64,000 bases of DNA, from positions 372,001 to 436,000 of the forward strand of contig JBQTIY010000002.1 of assembly GCA_052387675.1 (NCBI GenBank). The letters are read 5' to 3'. Shown here one piece after another: positions 7,837-15,540 of the stretch. A program made the translations under genes and the position numbers. Position 1 is the stretch's first letter. Each line of letters starts with the position of its first letter. The stretch comes from JBQTIY01 sp052387675. GTDB lineage: Bacteria > Planctomycetota > B15-G4. The notes beneath the pieces are model-generated. The model saw only the letters and a program-made list of their open reading frames with translations, was not told the DNA's origin and made no database searches.

Positions 7837-8495
7837 GACGGCTGCCCTCGCTCTTCGGTCTGGCGGAAGTCGGCATAGCGGCCACGGTAGACCCAGGCCT
7901 TGATGCCGATGACGCCGTGCGGCGTGCGGGCGATGGCGTAGCCATAGTCCACCCAGCAGTCCAGGGTGGACAGCGGCACGCTGCCCATGGCGATCTTTTC
8001 TGTGCGCGCGATCTCAGCGCCGCCCAGTCGTCCGGCGATGGTCATTTTCACGCCCAGCGCGCCGGCTTGCATGGTGAGCTGAGCCGATTTCTTGAGCGCG
8101 CGGCGGAAGCTCGCGCGGCGCATGAGCTGCTCCGCCATGCTCTCGGCCACGAGCTGCGCGGAGAGTTCGGGCTTGCCGATCTCCACCGTGCGAATCGCCA
8201 CGGGCTTGAGACAGATCGAGGTGAGCTGCTCGTTGAGCTTGTCGACTTGCGCGCCGCGACGGCCGATGAGCAAGCCCGGGCGCGCCGTGTGGATGATGAC
8301 CGTGACGCGCTCACGCGTGCGCTCGATGTCGATGCGCGGCACCGCAGCCGACTGGTACTCCTTCTTCACGAAGGTGCGGATGCGCTGATCCTCGAGCAGC
8401 AGGGCGCTGAACTCTTTCTTGCCGGCATACCAGCGGCTGCGCCACGGCTCGGTGATGCCGATGCGGAAGCCGATCGGATTGACCTTCTGACCCAT
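7833..8495 (-). CDS. rpsC: 30S ribosomal protein S3
   Basis: A 220-residue protein starting MGQKVNPIGFRIGI, with a KH domain (the PGLLIGRRGAQVDKL loop near residue 92) and the C-terminal GVIGIKAWVYRG signature. S3 forms part of the mRNA entry tunnel and helicase site. The order rplV-rpsC-rplP is canonical. It is 2 bp downstream of rplV and overlaps rplP by 4 bp. Confidence 0.97.
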   Translation of the reverse strand: MGQKVNPIGFRIGITEPWRSRWYAGKKEFSALLLEDQRIRTFVKKEYQSAAVPRIDIERTRERVTVIIHTARPGLLIGRRGAQVDKLNEQLTSICLKPVAIRTVEIGKPELSAQLVAESMAEQLMRRASFRRALKKSAQLTMQAGALGVKMTIAGRLGGAEIARTEKIAMGSVPLSTLDCWVDYGYAIARTPHGVIGIKAWVYRGRYADFRQTEERGQPS

Positions 8496-8497
8496 GC

Positions 8498-8989
8498 TCA
8501 GCCGTCCTTCTTCTGCTTGGAGGGTGCGGACTTGCGGGCTTTGGCCTTGGTTGCTGGCGCGCCCGACTTGCCGCGCTTGCCGGCCGGCTTGGCTTGTGCC
8601 GCGACGGCGCCCTCGGCCGCAGCGGGCGCAGCCGGAGCCGCCAGCGCGGGCACCAGCGCGATGTGAATGTGCGCCGTGCGCTTACGAATGGGCATGGCGC
8701 GGCCGCGCGCACCTGGACGCCAGCGCACATAGCCGCCCAGCAGCGGTCCTTCGTCGACGCGCGCCTCGGCCACCTGCAGTTCGTTGGGATCGACTTGCGA
8801 ATCACGTTCGGCATTGGCCACGGCCGAGCGCACGACCGCCTTGACCAGCACCGCGGCGCGGCGGGGCGAGCGGTCGAGCACGCGCAGCGCCCGGTTCACG
8901 GGCAGGCCACGGATGAGGTCGACAATGAGCCGCGCCTTGCGGGCGGTGGTCTTGGCGTAGCGGTGACTGGCCAGGAAGCGCGCGCTCAT
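8498..8989 (-). CDS. rplV: 50S ribosomal protein L22 with C-terminal Ala/Lys tail
   Basis: The L22 core covers residues 1-114 or so, including RYAKTTARKARLIVDLIRG and the hairpin loop region RWRPGARGRAMPIRKRTAHIHI that lines the exit-tunnel constriction. About 45 residues follow, rich in Ala, Lys and Pro and predicted disordered, which typical 110-residue L22 proteins lack. The gene overlaps rpsS by 4 bp and leads into rpsC. The tail is real in the sense that it is in frame and ends 2 bp before rpsC. Confidence 0.95.
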   Translation of the reverse strand: MSARFLASHRYAKTTARKARLIVDLIRGLPVNRALRVLDRSPRRAAVLVKAVVRSAVANAERDSQVDPNELQVAEARVDEGPLLGGYVRWRPGARGRAMPIRKRTAHIHIALVPALAAPAAPAAAEGAVAAQAKPAGKRGKSGAPATKAKARKSAPSKQKKDG

Positions 8990-9294
8990 GACTTAGCCGC
9001 CGGCGCCGCGGCGCTTTCCGTCTTGGCGGCTTCCTTCTTGTTGGTGTGGCCGCGGAAAGTGCGCGTGGGCGCGAACTCACCGAGCTTGTGCCCGACCATG
9101 TCCTCAACGACGTAGACCTTTTGATGGGTCCGGCCGTTGTGCACGAGGAAGGTGTGCCCCACGAAGTCGGGCGTGATGGTGCACGCGCGCGCCCAGGTGG
9201 TGATGGGCTCACGCTTGCTCTCCCGCCCCATGGCGAGAACCTTCTTTTCGACGTTGGGGTCCACGAAGGGACCCTTCTTCAGGCTGCGGCTCAC
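8986..9294 (-). CDS. rpsS: 30S ribosomal protein S19
   Basis: A 102-residue protein starting MSRSLKKGPFVD, with ITPDFVGHTFLVHNGRTH and the KLGEFAPTRTFRGH signature of S19. The C-terminus has a short Ala-rich extension. S19 pairs with S13 in the 30S head and touches A-site tRNA. It overlaps rplV by 4 bp, and 39 bp separate it from rplB upstream. Confidence 0.96.
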   Translation of the reverse strand: MSRSLKKGPFVDPNVEKKVLAMGRESKREPITTWARACTITPDFVGHTFLVHNGRTHQKVYVVEDMVGHKLGEFAPTRTFRGHTNKKEAAKTESAAAPAAKS

Positions 9295-9333
9295 GGAATC
9301 CTCGGCTCCTGCGGTGCGCTCACGGTGTCCTGC

Positions 9334-10161
9334 CTACTTCTTGCGCTTGCGCACGATCATGCGCTGGCTGGTCTTGCGGGGATTACGGGTCAGGCCGCCC
9401 TTGGCCAGCTTGCCCCAGGGGGAGCAAGGCTCGCGGCCGGCGCCGGAACGTCCCTCGCCGCCGCCGAGCGGATGGCTGTAGGGATTCATGACCGAGCCGC
9501 GCACCTTCGGGCGGCGGCCCTTGTGCCGGTTGCGGCCGGCCTTGCCGATGCTCACCAGCGCGTGGTCAAGGTTGCCCACCTGACCCACCGTCGCGCGGCA
9601 GTCGATGTGCACCTTGCGCATTTCGCCGCTGGGCAGAATGAGCGTGGCGTAGTCGCCCTCACGTGAGGCCAAGCGGATGACGCAGCCAGCCGAGCGGCCC
9701 AGCGCGGCGCCGCGGCCAGGTTCCATCTCCACGCAGTGCACTTCCGTGCCAATGGGCATGCGCTTGAGCGGCAGGGTGTTGCCCGGACTGGGATCGGCAT
9801 CATCGCCGGAGCGCACGAGCGTGCCCACGGCCAAGCCCAGCGGCGCAATGATGTAGTCCTTGCGGCCGTCGGCGTAGTGCAGCAGCGCCACGTTGGCCGA
9901 ACGGTTGGGGTCGTACTGCAGCTCGGCCACGCGCGCAGGCACGCCGTCGTGGCTGCGCCACCAGTCGATCTTGCGATAGCGGCGCTTGACGCCTCCACCG
10001 CGGCGGCGCGAGGTGATGCGGCCGTGGTCGTTGCGACCAGCCGCGCGACGGCGCGTCTCGATGAGGGTCTTCTCCGGCCCGTTCTTGGACAGGGTGGGAT
10101 CGCGCAGCACGGTGGCGGCGCGGCGGCCCGGAGAGGTTGGGTTGTATTTGTGGATGGGCAT
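9334..10161 (-). CDS. rplB: 50S ribosomal protein L2, His-to-Leu variant in the GGGEGR loop
   Basis: A 275-residue primary binder of 23S rRNA near the peptidyl-transferase centre. It starts MPIHKYNPTSPGRRA and contains GRNDHGRITSRRRGGG and the SVMNPYSHPLGGGEGR loop. Most bacteria have HPHGGGEGR; here the first His (E. coli His229) is kept and the second is Leu. The C-terminal half (GKLAKGGLTRNPRKTSQRMIV) is normal in length. Context rplW-rplB-rpsS is canonical. Confidence 0.97.
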   Translation of the reverse strand: MPIHKYNPTSPGRRAATVLRDPTLSKNGPEKTLIETRRRAAGRNDHGRITSRRRGGGVKRRYRKIDWWRSHDGVPARVAELQYDPNRSANVALLHYADGRKDYIIAPLGLAVGTLVRSGDDADPSPGNTLPLKRMPIGTEVHCVEMEPGRGAALGRSAGCVIRLASREGDYATLILPSGEMRKVHIDCRATVGQVGNLDHALVSIGKAGRNRHKGRRPKVRGSVMNPYSHPLGGGEGRSGAGREPCSPWGKLAKGGLTRNPRKTSQRMIVRKRKK

Positions 10162-10169
10162 GGTGGCCT

Positions 10170-10454
10170 TTACAGGAACTCGACGCTCTGGCCTTCGGCG
10201 AGGGTCACGATGGCCCGCTTCCAGTCGGACTGGCGCTGCTTCATGCGCCCGCGGCCCTTGAGCTTGCCGTGCCGCGTCATGGTGCGGACCCCGGTGACCT
10301 TGACCGAAAAGAGGCTCTCGACCGCGCGCCGGATCTGCACCTTGTTGGCCGTGGGCGCCACGAGGAAGGTGTAGCCGTTCTGCCGGCCGGTGAGGTCGGT
10401 GCCCTTCTCAGTGATGAGCGGCCGCCGGACGATGTCATGCGAGTCAAACTTCAC
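10170..10454 (-). CDS. rplW: 50S ribosomal protein L23
   Basis: A 94-residue protein (VKFDSHDIVRRPLITEKG start) with the L23 features PLITEKGT, YTFLVAPTANKVQIRRAVESLF and VTGVRTM. L23 lies at the tunnel exit and is the docking point for trigger factor and SRP. I chose the GTG at 10452-10454 because it overlaps the rplD stop as GTGA and fits the family; the longer upstream frame lies inside rplD and shows no homology. Confidence 0.94.
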   Translation of the reverse strand: MKFDSHDIVRRPLITEKGTDLTGRQNGYTFLVAPTANKVQIRRAVESLFSVKVTGVRTMTRHGKLKGRGRMKQRQSDWKRAIVTLAEGQSVEFL

Positions 10455-11266
10455 GAGCGCTCTCCTCGAGCCGCAACGGGCGCCGCAGCGCCGAGCCGCG
10501 TGGTGAGGCGCGACCAAGAATCACCCACCAGCACGAGGTGCCGATTGGAGAGCACGTCGTGGGCGTTGAGGTCGGCGGCGCGCACAACCCGCACCCCCTT
10601 GAGATTGCGGAAAGACTTGTAGAGCACGGCATTCTCGGCGGGCAGCACGATGGCCGCCCGGCCGTTGCAGCCCAGCGCCGCCAGCGCTCCGGCCGCGGTC
10701 TTGGTGGAAGGCGCCTGCAGACCGAGGTCCTGCAGCACGGCGATCTCGCCGTCGCGCAGCTTGCCGGCCAGAGCCGTACGCAGCGCTTCGCGCAGCGCGC
10801 GGCGCGGCATGGAGAAGCCGAAGTCGCGCGGGCGCGGGCCGAAGATCACGCCGCCGCCGCGCAGCAACGGCGAGTTGAAGTCGCCGCGCCGGGCATTGCC
10901 GGTGCCCTTCTGCTTGTAAGGCTTGCGCGTGGTGTAGTTCGTCTCGCCGCGCGTCTTGGTGCTGAGCGTGCCCTGACGCTCATTGGCCTCGTACATGCGC
11001 ACGGCCGTGCTGAGCAGGCGGCGCTTGACCTTGGTGCCGAGCGCCGAGCCGTCGAGCGAGGTTGAACCGAGTGTCTTGCCGTTCCAGGTCTTCACCGCAG
11101 CGGGCTGCGCCGGCTCGGCCGCCGCCTTGTGCTTGCCGGAGGCCTTGGCGGCCTTGGCTGACTTGGCCGACTGCGTGGCCTTCATGGCCTTGGCTGCAGC
11201 GCCGACCACTTTGGAGCGGCGGGCCGTCTTGGCGGACTCCTTGGCGGGCTTCTTCGCGGGGCTCAT
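10451..11266 (-). CDS. rplD: 50S ribosomal protein L4 with Ala/Lys-rich N-terminal extension
   Basis: The L4 core starts near residue 57 (VKTWNGKTLGSTSLDGS) and includes RGETNYTTRKPYKQKGTGNARRG, the tunnel-lining loop, and VIFGPRPRDFGF. The protein is 271 residues, about 60 more than usual; the first 55 are almost only Ala, Lys and Ser. L4 forms the exit-tunnel constriction with L22 and in some bacteria represses the S10 operon. It overlaps rplC by one base and rplW by four. Confidence 0.94.
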   Translation of the reverse strand: MSPAKKPAKESAKTARRSKVVGAAAKAMKATQSAKSAKAAKASGKHKAAAEPAQPAAVKTWNGKTLGSTSLDGSALGTKVKRRLLSTAVRMYEANERQGTLSTKTRGETNYTTRKPYKQKGTGNARRGDFNSPLLRGGGVIFGPRPRDFGFSMPRRALREALRTALAGKLRDGEIAVLQDLGLQAPSTKTAAGALAALGCNGRAAIVLPAENAVLYKSFRNLKGVRVVRAADLNAHDVLSNRHLVLVGDSWSRLTTRLGAAAPVAARGERS

Positions 11267-11919
11267 CAGGCGCCGCCCTTCTTGGTCAAGATCCGCGGCT
11301 GCCGTGAACTCTTGCGCACCATGAGCAGGCCGCCGTTGTTGCCCGGCACAGCGCCCTGGATGAGCAGAACATTCTGTTCGGCGTCGACACGCATGACTTT
11401 GAGCTGGCGGATGGTCACGCGCTCATTGCCCATCTTGTTGGCCATGCGCTTGCCGCGCAGCGTGCGGCCGGGATGCGTGTGCATACCGATCGAACCAGGC
11501 TTACGGACGTTGTCGCTGCCGTGCGACTCAGGACCACGGCTGAAGTGATGCAGCTTGATGGTGCCCTGAAAACCCTTGCCCTTGCTGGTGCCGATGACGT
11601 CGACGATGGTGCCGACCTCAAAGAGCCCGGCGCCGAGTTCCTCGCCGACGGTGTGCTCCCCCGCCGGCCCGCGCACTTCGCGCAGGTGCCGGCGCTGGCC
11701 GACGCCGGCCTTCTTGAAGTGCCCGATGAGCGGCTTGCTCAGGCGCTTCTCGCGGATGGTGCCGGTGCCGAGCTGCACGGCCTCGTAGCCGTCGCGCTCG
11801 ATGGTCTTGAGGGCCACGACGGCATTGGGGGCCACGTCCACGACCGTGACGGGGATGCGGTTGCCTTCCTCGTCCCAGATCTGGGTCATGCCGCGCTTGG
11901 TGCCGAGCAGGATGTTCAT
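11266..11919 (-). CDS. rplC: 50S ribosomal protein L3
   Basis: A 217-residue protein with the bacterial start (ILLGTKRGMTQIWDEEG), the central GTSKGKGFQGTIKLHHFSRG signature and the extended loop (HPGRTLRGKRMANKMGNERVT) that reaches to the peptidyl-transferase centre. L3 is an assembly initiator. It is 2 bp downstream of rpsJ and overlaps rplD by one base. Confidence 0.97.
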   Translation of the reverse strand: MNILLGTKRGMTQIWDEEGNRIPVTVVDVAPNAVVALKTIERDGYEAVQLGTGTIREKRLSKPLIGHFKKAGVGQRRHLREVRGPAGEHTVGEELGAGLFEVGTIVDVIGTSKGKGFQGTIKLHHFSRGPESHGSDNVRKPGSIGMHTHPGRTLRGKRMANKMGNERVTIRQLKVMRVDAEQNVLLIQGAVPGNNGGLLMVRKSSRQPRILTKKGGA

Positions 11920-11921
11920 GG

Positions 11922-12230
11922 TCAGGCCTTCACGCGGATGTCGACGCCCGCGGGCAGCGTGAGTTTGCTGATGGCATCCACCGTCTTGCTGGTGGGCTCG
12001 AGAATGTGGATGAGCCGCTTGTGCGTGCGGATCTCGAACTGCTCACGCGACTTCTTGTCGATGTGCGGCGAGCGCAGCACCGTGTAGCGCTCGATGCGCG
12101 TGGGCAGCGGGATGGGACCGGCGACACGAGCGCCGGTGCGCCGCGCGCCGTCCGCGATGTCCGCAGCCGACTGGTCGAGCGTCTCGTGGTCGTAGGCCTC
12201 GAGGCGAATGATGATCTTCTTGGATTGCAT
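11922..12230 (-). CDS. rpsJ: 30S ribosomal protein S10 (NusE)
   Basis: A 102-residue protein with KKIIIRLEAYDHETLDQSA, GPIPLPTRIERYTVLRSPHIDKKSREQFE and RTHKRLIHI, the invariant S10 pattern. Besides its ribosomal role, S10 pairs with NusB in antitermination and with NusG in coupling. The ATG at 12228-12230 gives the usual length; the upstream in-frame extension is leader sequence. It is the first gene of the S10 operon, with a strong promoter about 150 bp upstream. Confidence 0.96.
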   Translation of the reverse strand: MQSKKIIIRLEAYDHETLDQSAADIADGARRTGARVAGPIPLPTRIERYTVLRSPHIDKKSREQFEIRTHKRLIHILEPTSKTVDAISKLTLPAGVDIRVKA

Positions 12231-12293
12231 CGCTGAGCTAGTCGCTGGCCTTGGGTTGCGGGAACGGCCTTCGCCTGCCAAGGAGAGCAGGTT

Positions 12294-12316
12294 GCGGAGG
12301 CCGCCGGGCCCTCCGC
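12294..12316 (-). promoter_or_regulatory. Hairpin in the S10-operon leader
   Basis: Inside the leader of about 140 nt between the S10 promoter and rpsJ, a 7-bp perfect stem (GCGGAGG with CCTCCGC) closes a 9-nt loop. In E. coli the S10 leader holds the L4-responsive attenuation hairpins. Whether this stem plays such a role is inference; only the inverted repeat is seen. Confidence 0.4.
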
Positions 12317-12374
12317 GCGCCCCGGTTCCTGGCGATCCGGGGAGGGATCTCTCTTTGTAGGCGAAAAGCGAGCG

Positions 12375-12402
12375 ATTCTATGAACCGCCGGGAATGAGTC
12401 AA
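12375..12402 (-). promoter_or_regulatory. Sigma70-type promoter of the S10 operon
   Basis: Read on the minus strand: -35 TTGACT (12397-12402), a 16-bp spacer, and -10 TAGAAT (12375-12380). It lies in the 214-bp gap between the EF-G gene and rpsJ and points at rpsJ. Two of the twelve hexamer bases differ from consensus. It is followed by a leader of about 140 nt. Confidence 0.75.
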
Positions 12403-12420
12403 AGGGATTCTCACCGGGCG

Positions 12421-12453
12421 GGCCGCTCGCCGGCCCCCCGGGGTTCAAACCCC
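12421..12453 (-). terminator. Two hairpins at the end of the EF-G gene
   Basis: GGGGT-TTGA-ACCCC at 12440-12453 overlaps the EF-G stop codon. It is followed by a GGCCG/CGGCC stem-loop at 12421-12435. There is no U-tract, so this could be a weak or Rho-assisted end of the str operon before the S10 promoter, or merely GC-rich symmetry. Confidence 0.35.
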
Positions 12454-14499
12454 AAGACCGCGCGCCAGATGTTCAGGGACGGCCTCATAGCCGCGCGGCT
12501 CGACGGAGAAGCTGGCCCGCCCCTGAGTCAGCGAGCGCAGGGCCGTGGAGTAGCCGAAAATCTCGGAGAGCGGCACCGTGCCGCGGATGAGCACTGGGTC
12601 GGCGTCGGCCACCAGCGAACGCACCCGGGCGCGGCGAGAATTCAGATCGGCATTGACACCCGGCAGGAAATCCGCCGGGCAGCGCACCTCGAAATCCATG
12701 AGCGGTTCGAGGAGTTGCGGCTGGGCCTGGCGCAGCGCTTCCTCGAAGGCCAGATGCGCCGCATGAGCGAAGGCCACTTCCGTGCTGCCCTGCTCGCGCA
12801 GCGCGCCCGAGAGCAGCGTGACGCGCACGCCGGTGAGCGGCCAGCCCAGGCTGCCTCCGCCGGCCGCGGCCCCGCGCAGACTGGCCTCAATGGCCGGGCG
12901 AAAGGCCAGTGGCACCTGCTCGGCCGGCAACTCGTCCACGATCGTGAGCGGGGTGGCCGCCGGATCGGGTGACAGGCGCAAGCGCAGCGCCGCATAGAGC
13001 GTGCGTCCCGGCAGGGTGCGGTCGAAGATGGCCTCGGCCTCGGCCGCACGCTGCAGCGTCTGGCGATAGGCCACGCGCGGCTCCCCCACGCGGATCTGCA
13101 TCTTGAAGTCGCGTTCGATGCGATGGCGCAGCACTTCGAGGTGCAGCTCCCCCACGCCTGAGATGAGCATCTCCCCCGTTTCGCCGTGCACCGACCAGCG
13201 GAAACTCGGGTCGTCGCGCGACAAAAGCCCCAGCACGCGCACGAGTTCGTCCTTGTCCTTGGCGCTCCAGGGCTCGATCGACATCGAGAGCACCGGCTCG
13301 GGGAAACTCATGCCCTCCAGCACGATGGGCGCCGACTTCTCGCAGAGCGTGTCGCCGGTGGCGCTGTGCTTGAGACCCACGGCGGCCACGATGTCCCCGG
13401 CCAGCCCTTCCTCAAGCGGCTCGCGCTCATCGGCGTGCATGAGGTAGAGCCGCGTGAGGCGTTCGGCTTTGTCGGTGCGCGGGTTCCAGACCTGCTGGCC
13501 GGTCTGCAGCCGGCCCGAGTAAAGGCGCAGGAAGGCCAGATCGCCGCGGCTGTCCCAGACGGTCTTGAAGAGCAGCGCGCAGAGCGGGCCGGCTTCGTCG
13601 CAGCGGCGCTCCTGGGGCGTGCCGTCGCGCGGGTGGCGGCCGAGCGTGGCCGCCACATCGAGCGGGCTGGGCAGATAGGCCACCATGGCATCGAGCAGCG
13701 GCTGGACGCCGAGGTTGCGGAAGGCCGCCCCACACAGGGCCGGCACGCAGCGCGCCTGCAGCGTGGCCTGCCGCAGGGCCGCACGCACGGCCGCCTCCGG
13801 GGCCTCGTTCTCGTGCTCCAGATAGACCTCGGTAAACTCGTCGACCAGATCGGCGAGCGTCTCCAGCAGCTCATGCCGCCCATGGCTGGCCTCCTCCTGC
13901 AGTTCTGCAGGAATCGACTCCTCCACGATCGTTTTGCCGAGATCGTCCTCGGAGAAGCGCAGCGCCACTTGGCGCACCAAGTCGATCACGCCGCAGAGGT
14001 CTTTCTCGCGCCCCCAGGGCAGTTGCACGGGCACAACACGCGCGCCGAGCCGGTCACGCGCATCGCGCACGACGCGCTCGAAATCCGCGCCGGTGCGATC
14101 CAGCTTGTTGACGAAGATCAGCCGCGGCACGTGATAGCGGTCGGCCTGGCGCCAGACCGTCTCGCTCTGCGCCTGCACGCCGGCCACGCCGCAGAGCACG
14201 ACCACGGCGCCATCCAGCACACGCAGGCTGCGCTCGACCTCCACGGTGAAGTCCACGTGGCCCGGCGTGTCGATGACATTGATGCGGTGCCCTTGCCAGG
14301 AGCAGCTCGTGGCGGCGCTGGTGATCGTGATGCCGCGCTCGCGCTCTTCGGGCAAGTAGTCCATCTTGGCGGTGCCCTCGTGGACTTCGCCCATGCGATG
14401 GCCGCGATCGGTGTAGTACAGGACCCGCTCGGTGAGCGTGGTCTTGCCCGCATCGATGTGCGCGATGATGCCGAGATTGCGGATCAGCGAGCGCTTCAT
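12445..14499 (-). CDS. Elongation factor G of the spdEFG2/mtEFG2 (recycling) type
   Basis: A translational GTPase of 684 residues. G1 AHIDAGKT is at residues 13-20, switch I region RERGITIT at 53-60, DTPGH at 77-81 and NKLD at 131-134. Domains III to V are present (GVGELHLEVL, EIFGYSTALRSLTQGRA). Domain IV lacks the usual GGRGQYGHV tip motif and instead has a FDRTLPGRTL segment near residue 490. This resembles the mitochondrial recycling factor EF-G2 as I remember it. It occupies the fusA slot between rpsG and rpsJ. If it is a recycling factor working with RRF, a canonical translocase must be encoded elsewhere. The TTG two codons upstream is an alternative start. Confidence 0.85.
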   Translation of the reverse strand: MKRSLIRNLGIIAHIDAGKTTLTERVLYYTDRGHRMGEVHEGTAKMDYLPEERERGITITSAATSCSWQGHRINVIDTPGHVDFTVEVERSLRVLDGAVVVLCGVAGVQAQSETVWRQADRYHVPRLIFVNKLDRTGADFERVVRDARDRLGARVVPVQLPWGREKDLCGVIDLVRQVALRFSEDDLGKTIVEESIPAELQEEASHGRHELLETLADLVDEFTEVYLEHENEAPEAAVRAALRQATLQARCVPALCGAAFRNLGVQPLLDAMVAYLPSPLDVAATLGRHPRDGTPQERRCDEAGPLCALLFKTVWDSRGDLAFLRLYSGRLQTGQQVWNPRTDKAERLTRLYLMHADEREPLEEGLAGDIVAAVGLKHSATGDTLCEKSAPIVLEGMSFPEPVLSMSIEPWSAKDKDELVRVLGLLSRDDPSFRWSVHGETGEMLISGVGELHLEVLRHRIERDFKMQIRVGEPRVAYRQTLQRAAEAEAIFDRTLPGRTLYAALRLRLSPDPAATPLTIVDELPAEQVPLAFRPAIEASLRGAAAGGGSLGWPLTGVRVTLLSGALREQGSTEVAFAHAAHLAFEEALRQAQPQLLEPLMDFEVRCPADFLPGVNADLNSRRARVRSLVADADPVLIRGTVPLSEIFGYSTALRSLTQGRASFSVEPRGYEAVPEHLARGLGV

Positions 14500-14555
14500 G
14501 GACAACTCAGGAGGGGCCGGATGCGGCCGCTCCTCCCGGAACTAGCGCCGCCGGA

Positions 14556-15029
14556 CTACCAAGCGAAATGAGCGTAGGCCTTGTTGGCCTCGGCCATCTT
14601 GTGCGTGTTCTCGCGGGTCGTGAAGGCCACGCCCTGCTTGTTGTAGGCGTCGAAGAGCTCTTCAGCCAGGCGCCGCCCCATGGGCTTGCCCTTCTTCTTG
14701 CGCGCCGCTTCGATGATCCAGCGGATCGCGAGGGCCTGCTGGCGCTCGCGCTTGATCTCGTGCGGGACCTGGAGCGTGGCGCCGCCGACACGGCGGCTGC
14801 GCACTTCGACCACCGGCTTGACGTTGTTCAGCGCGTTGCTGAAGACCTCGAGCGGGTCCTCGTTGGGCACCTTGGCGCGCAGGCTGTCGAGCGCGTCGTA
14901 AAGCACGCGGCGCGCAACCGTCTTCTTGCCTTCAGACATCAGGCAGTTGATGAACTTGCTGGCGAGCTTGCTCTTGAAACGCGGATCTTCCTGGAGGAAG
15001 CGCGCGGTCGAAACATACTTGCGGGGCAT
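14556..15029 (-). CDS. rpsG: 30S ribosomal protein S7
   Basis: A 157-residue protein with the SKFINCLMSEGKKTVARRVLYDAL helix pair and the VNVxV-type stretch NNVKPVVEVRSRRVGGATLQVPHEI. The C-terminal KAYAHFAW is the normal S7 ending. S7 nucleates 30S head assembly and is a likely repressor of the str operon. It lies between rpsL and the EF-G gene, as in most bacteria. Confidence 0.97.
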   Translation of the reverse strand: MPRKYVSTARFLQEDPRFKSKLASKFINCLMSEGKKTVARRVLYDALDSLRAKVPNEDPLEVFSNALNNVKPVVEVRSRRVGGATLQVPHEIKRERQQALAIRWIIEAARKKKGKPMGRRLAEELFDAYNKQGVAFTTRENTHKMAEANKAYAHFAW

Positions 15030-15058
15030 GGTTGGGTTCCGTCGGGCCGGCGCGCGGC

Positions 15059-15433
15059 TCAGGACTTGGGACGCTTGGCGCCGTACTTGCTGCGGGACTG
15101 CTTGCGGTCGTTGACCGCGGCCGCGTCGAGCGTGCCGCGAATGATGTGGTAGCGCACGCCGGGCAGGTCCCGCACGCGGCCGCCGCGGATGAGCACGATG
15201 GCGTGCTCCTGCAGCGTGTGCTTCTCACCGGGGATGTAGGCGGTGATCTCCTTGCCGTTGCTGAGCTTCACGCGCGCGATCTTGCGCAGCGCGGAGTTGG
15301 GCTTCTTGGGCGTCTGGATCTTGACTTGCAGGCAGACGCCGCGCTTGAAAGCGCACTTGTCCAGCACGGGCGACTTCGACCGCTTGATGATCGGGCGGCG
15401 GCCCTTGCGGACGAGCTGATTGATCGTGGGCAT
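15059..15433 (-). CDS. rpsL: 30S ribosomal protein S12, natural Arg88 variant
   Basis: A 124-residue decoding-centre protein starting MPTINQLVRKGRR, with KIQTPKKPNSALRKIARV and RGGRVRDLPGVRYH. Lys43 is present, but position 88 is Arg (codon CGG) where most bacteria have Lys. Lys-to-Arg at this site is a classic streptomycin-resistance substitution in laboratory and clinical strains. The ATG at 15431-15433 gives the family length; the upstream frame extension is non-coding leader. It is the first gene of the str block after rpoC. Confidence 0.96.
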   Translation of the reverse strand: MPTINQLVRKGRRPIIKRSKSPVLDKCAFKRGVCLQVKIQTPKKPNSALRKIARVKLSNGKEITAYIPGEKHTLQEHAIVLIRGGRVRDLPGVRYHIIRGTLDAAAVNDRKQSRSKYGAKRPKS

Positions 15434-15484
15434 TCCGAACTCCGAGGATTCCCTGCACGCGGTATCCGACCGCCGCAGGCGAGC

Positions 15485-15490
15485 CGCATA
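15485..15490 (-). promoter_or_regulatory. Possible -10 element for the str genes
   Basis: On the minus strand, TATGCG lies about 50 bp before the rpsL start, in the gap after rpoC. No convincing -35 hexamer is seen 16-18 bp upstream (the region reads CTTTCC/TTTCCT). It could be an internal promoter, or the str genes may be read through from rpoC. Confidence 0.25.
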
Positions 15491-15512
15491 GTGGACCAAA
15501 GGCTGCAGGAAA

Positions 15513-15540
15513 GGGCAAGCGCCGCCAGGGGGCGCTGCCC
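15513..15540 (-). terminator. Stem-loop downstream of rpoC
   Basis: On the minus strand, GGGCAGCGCC pairs with GGCGCT-T-GCCC (ten pairs, one bulged T) around a 7-nt loop, followed by TTTCC. It starts 8 bp after the rpoC stop. The U-run is only three long, so it may act as a partial terminator or attenuator between rpoC and rpsL. Confidence 0.45.
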
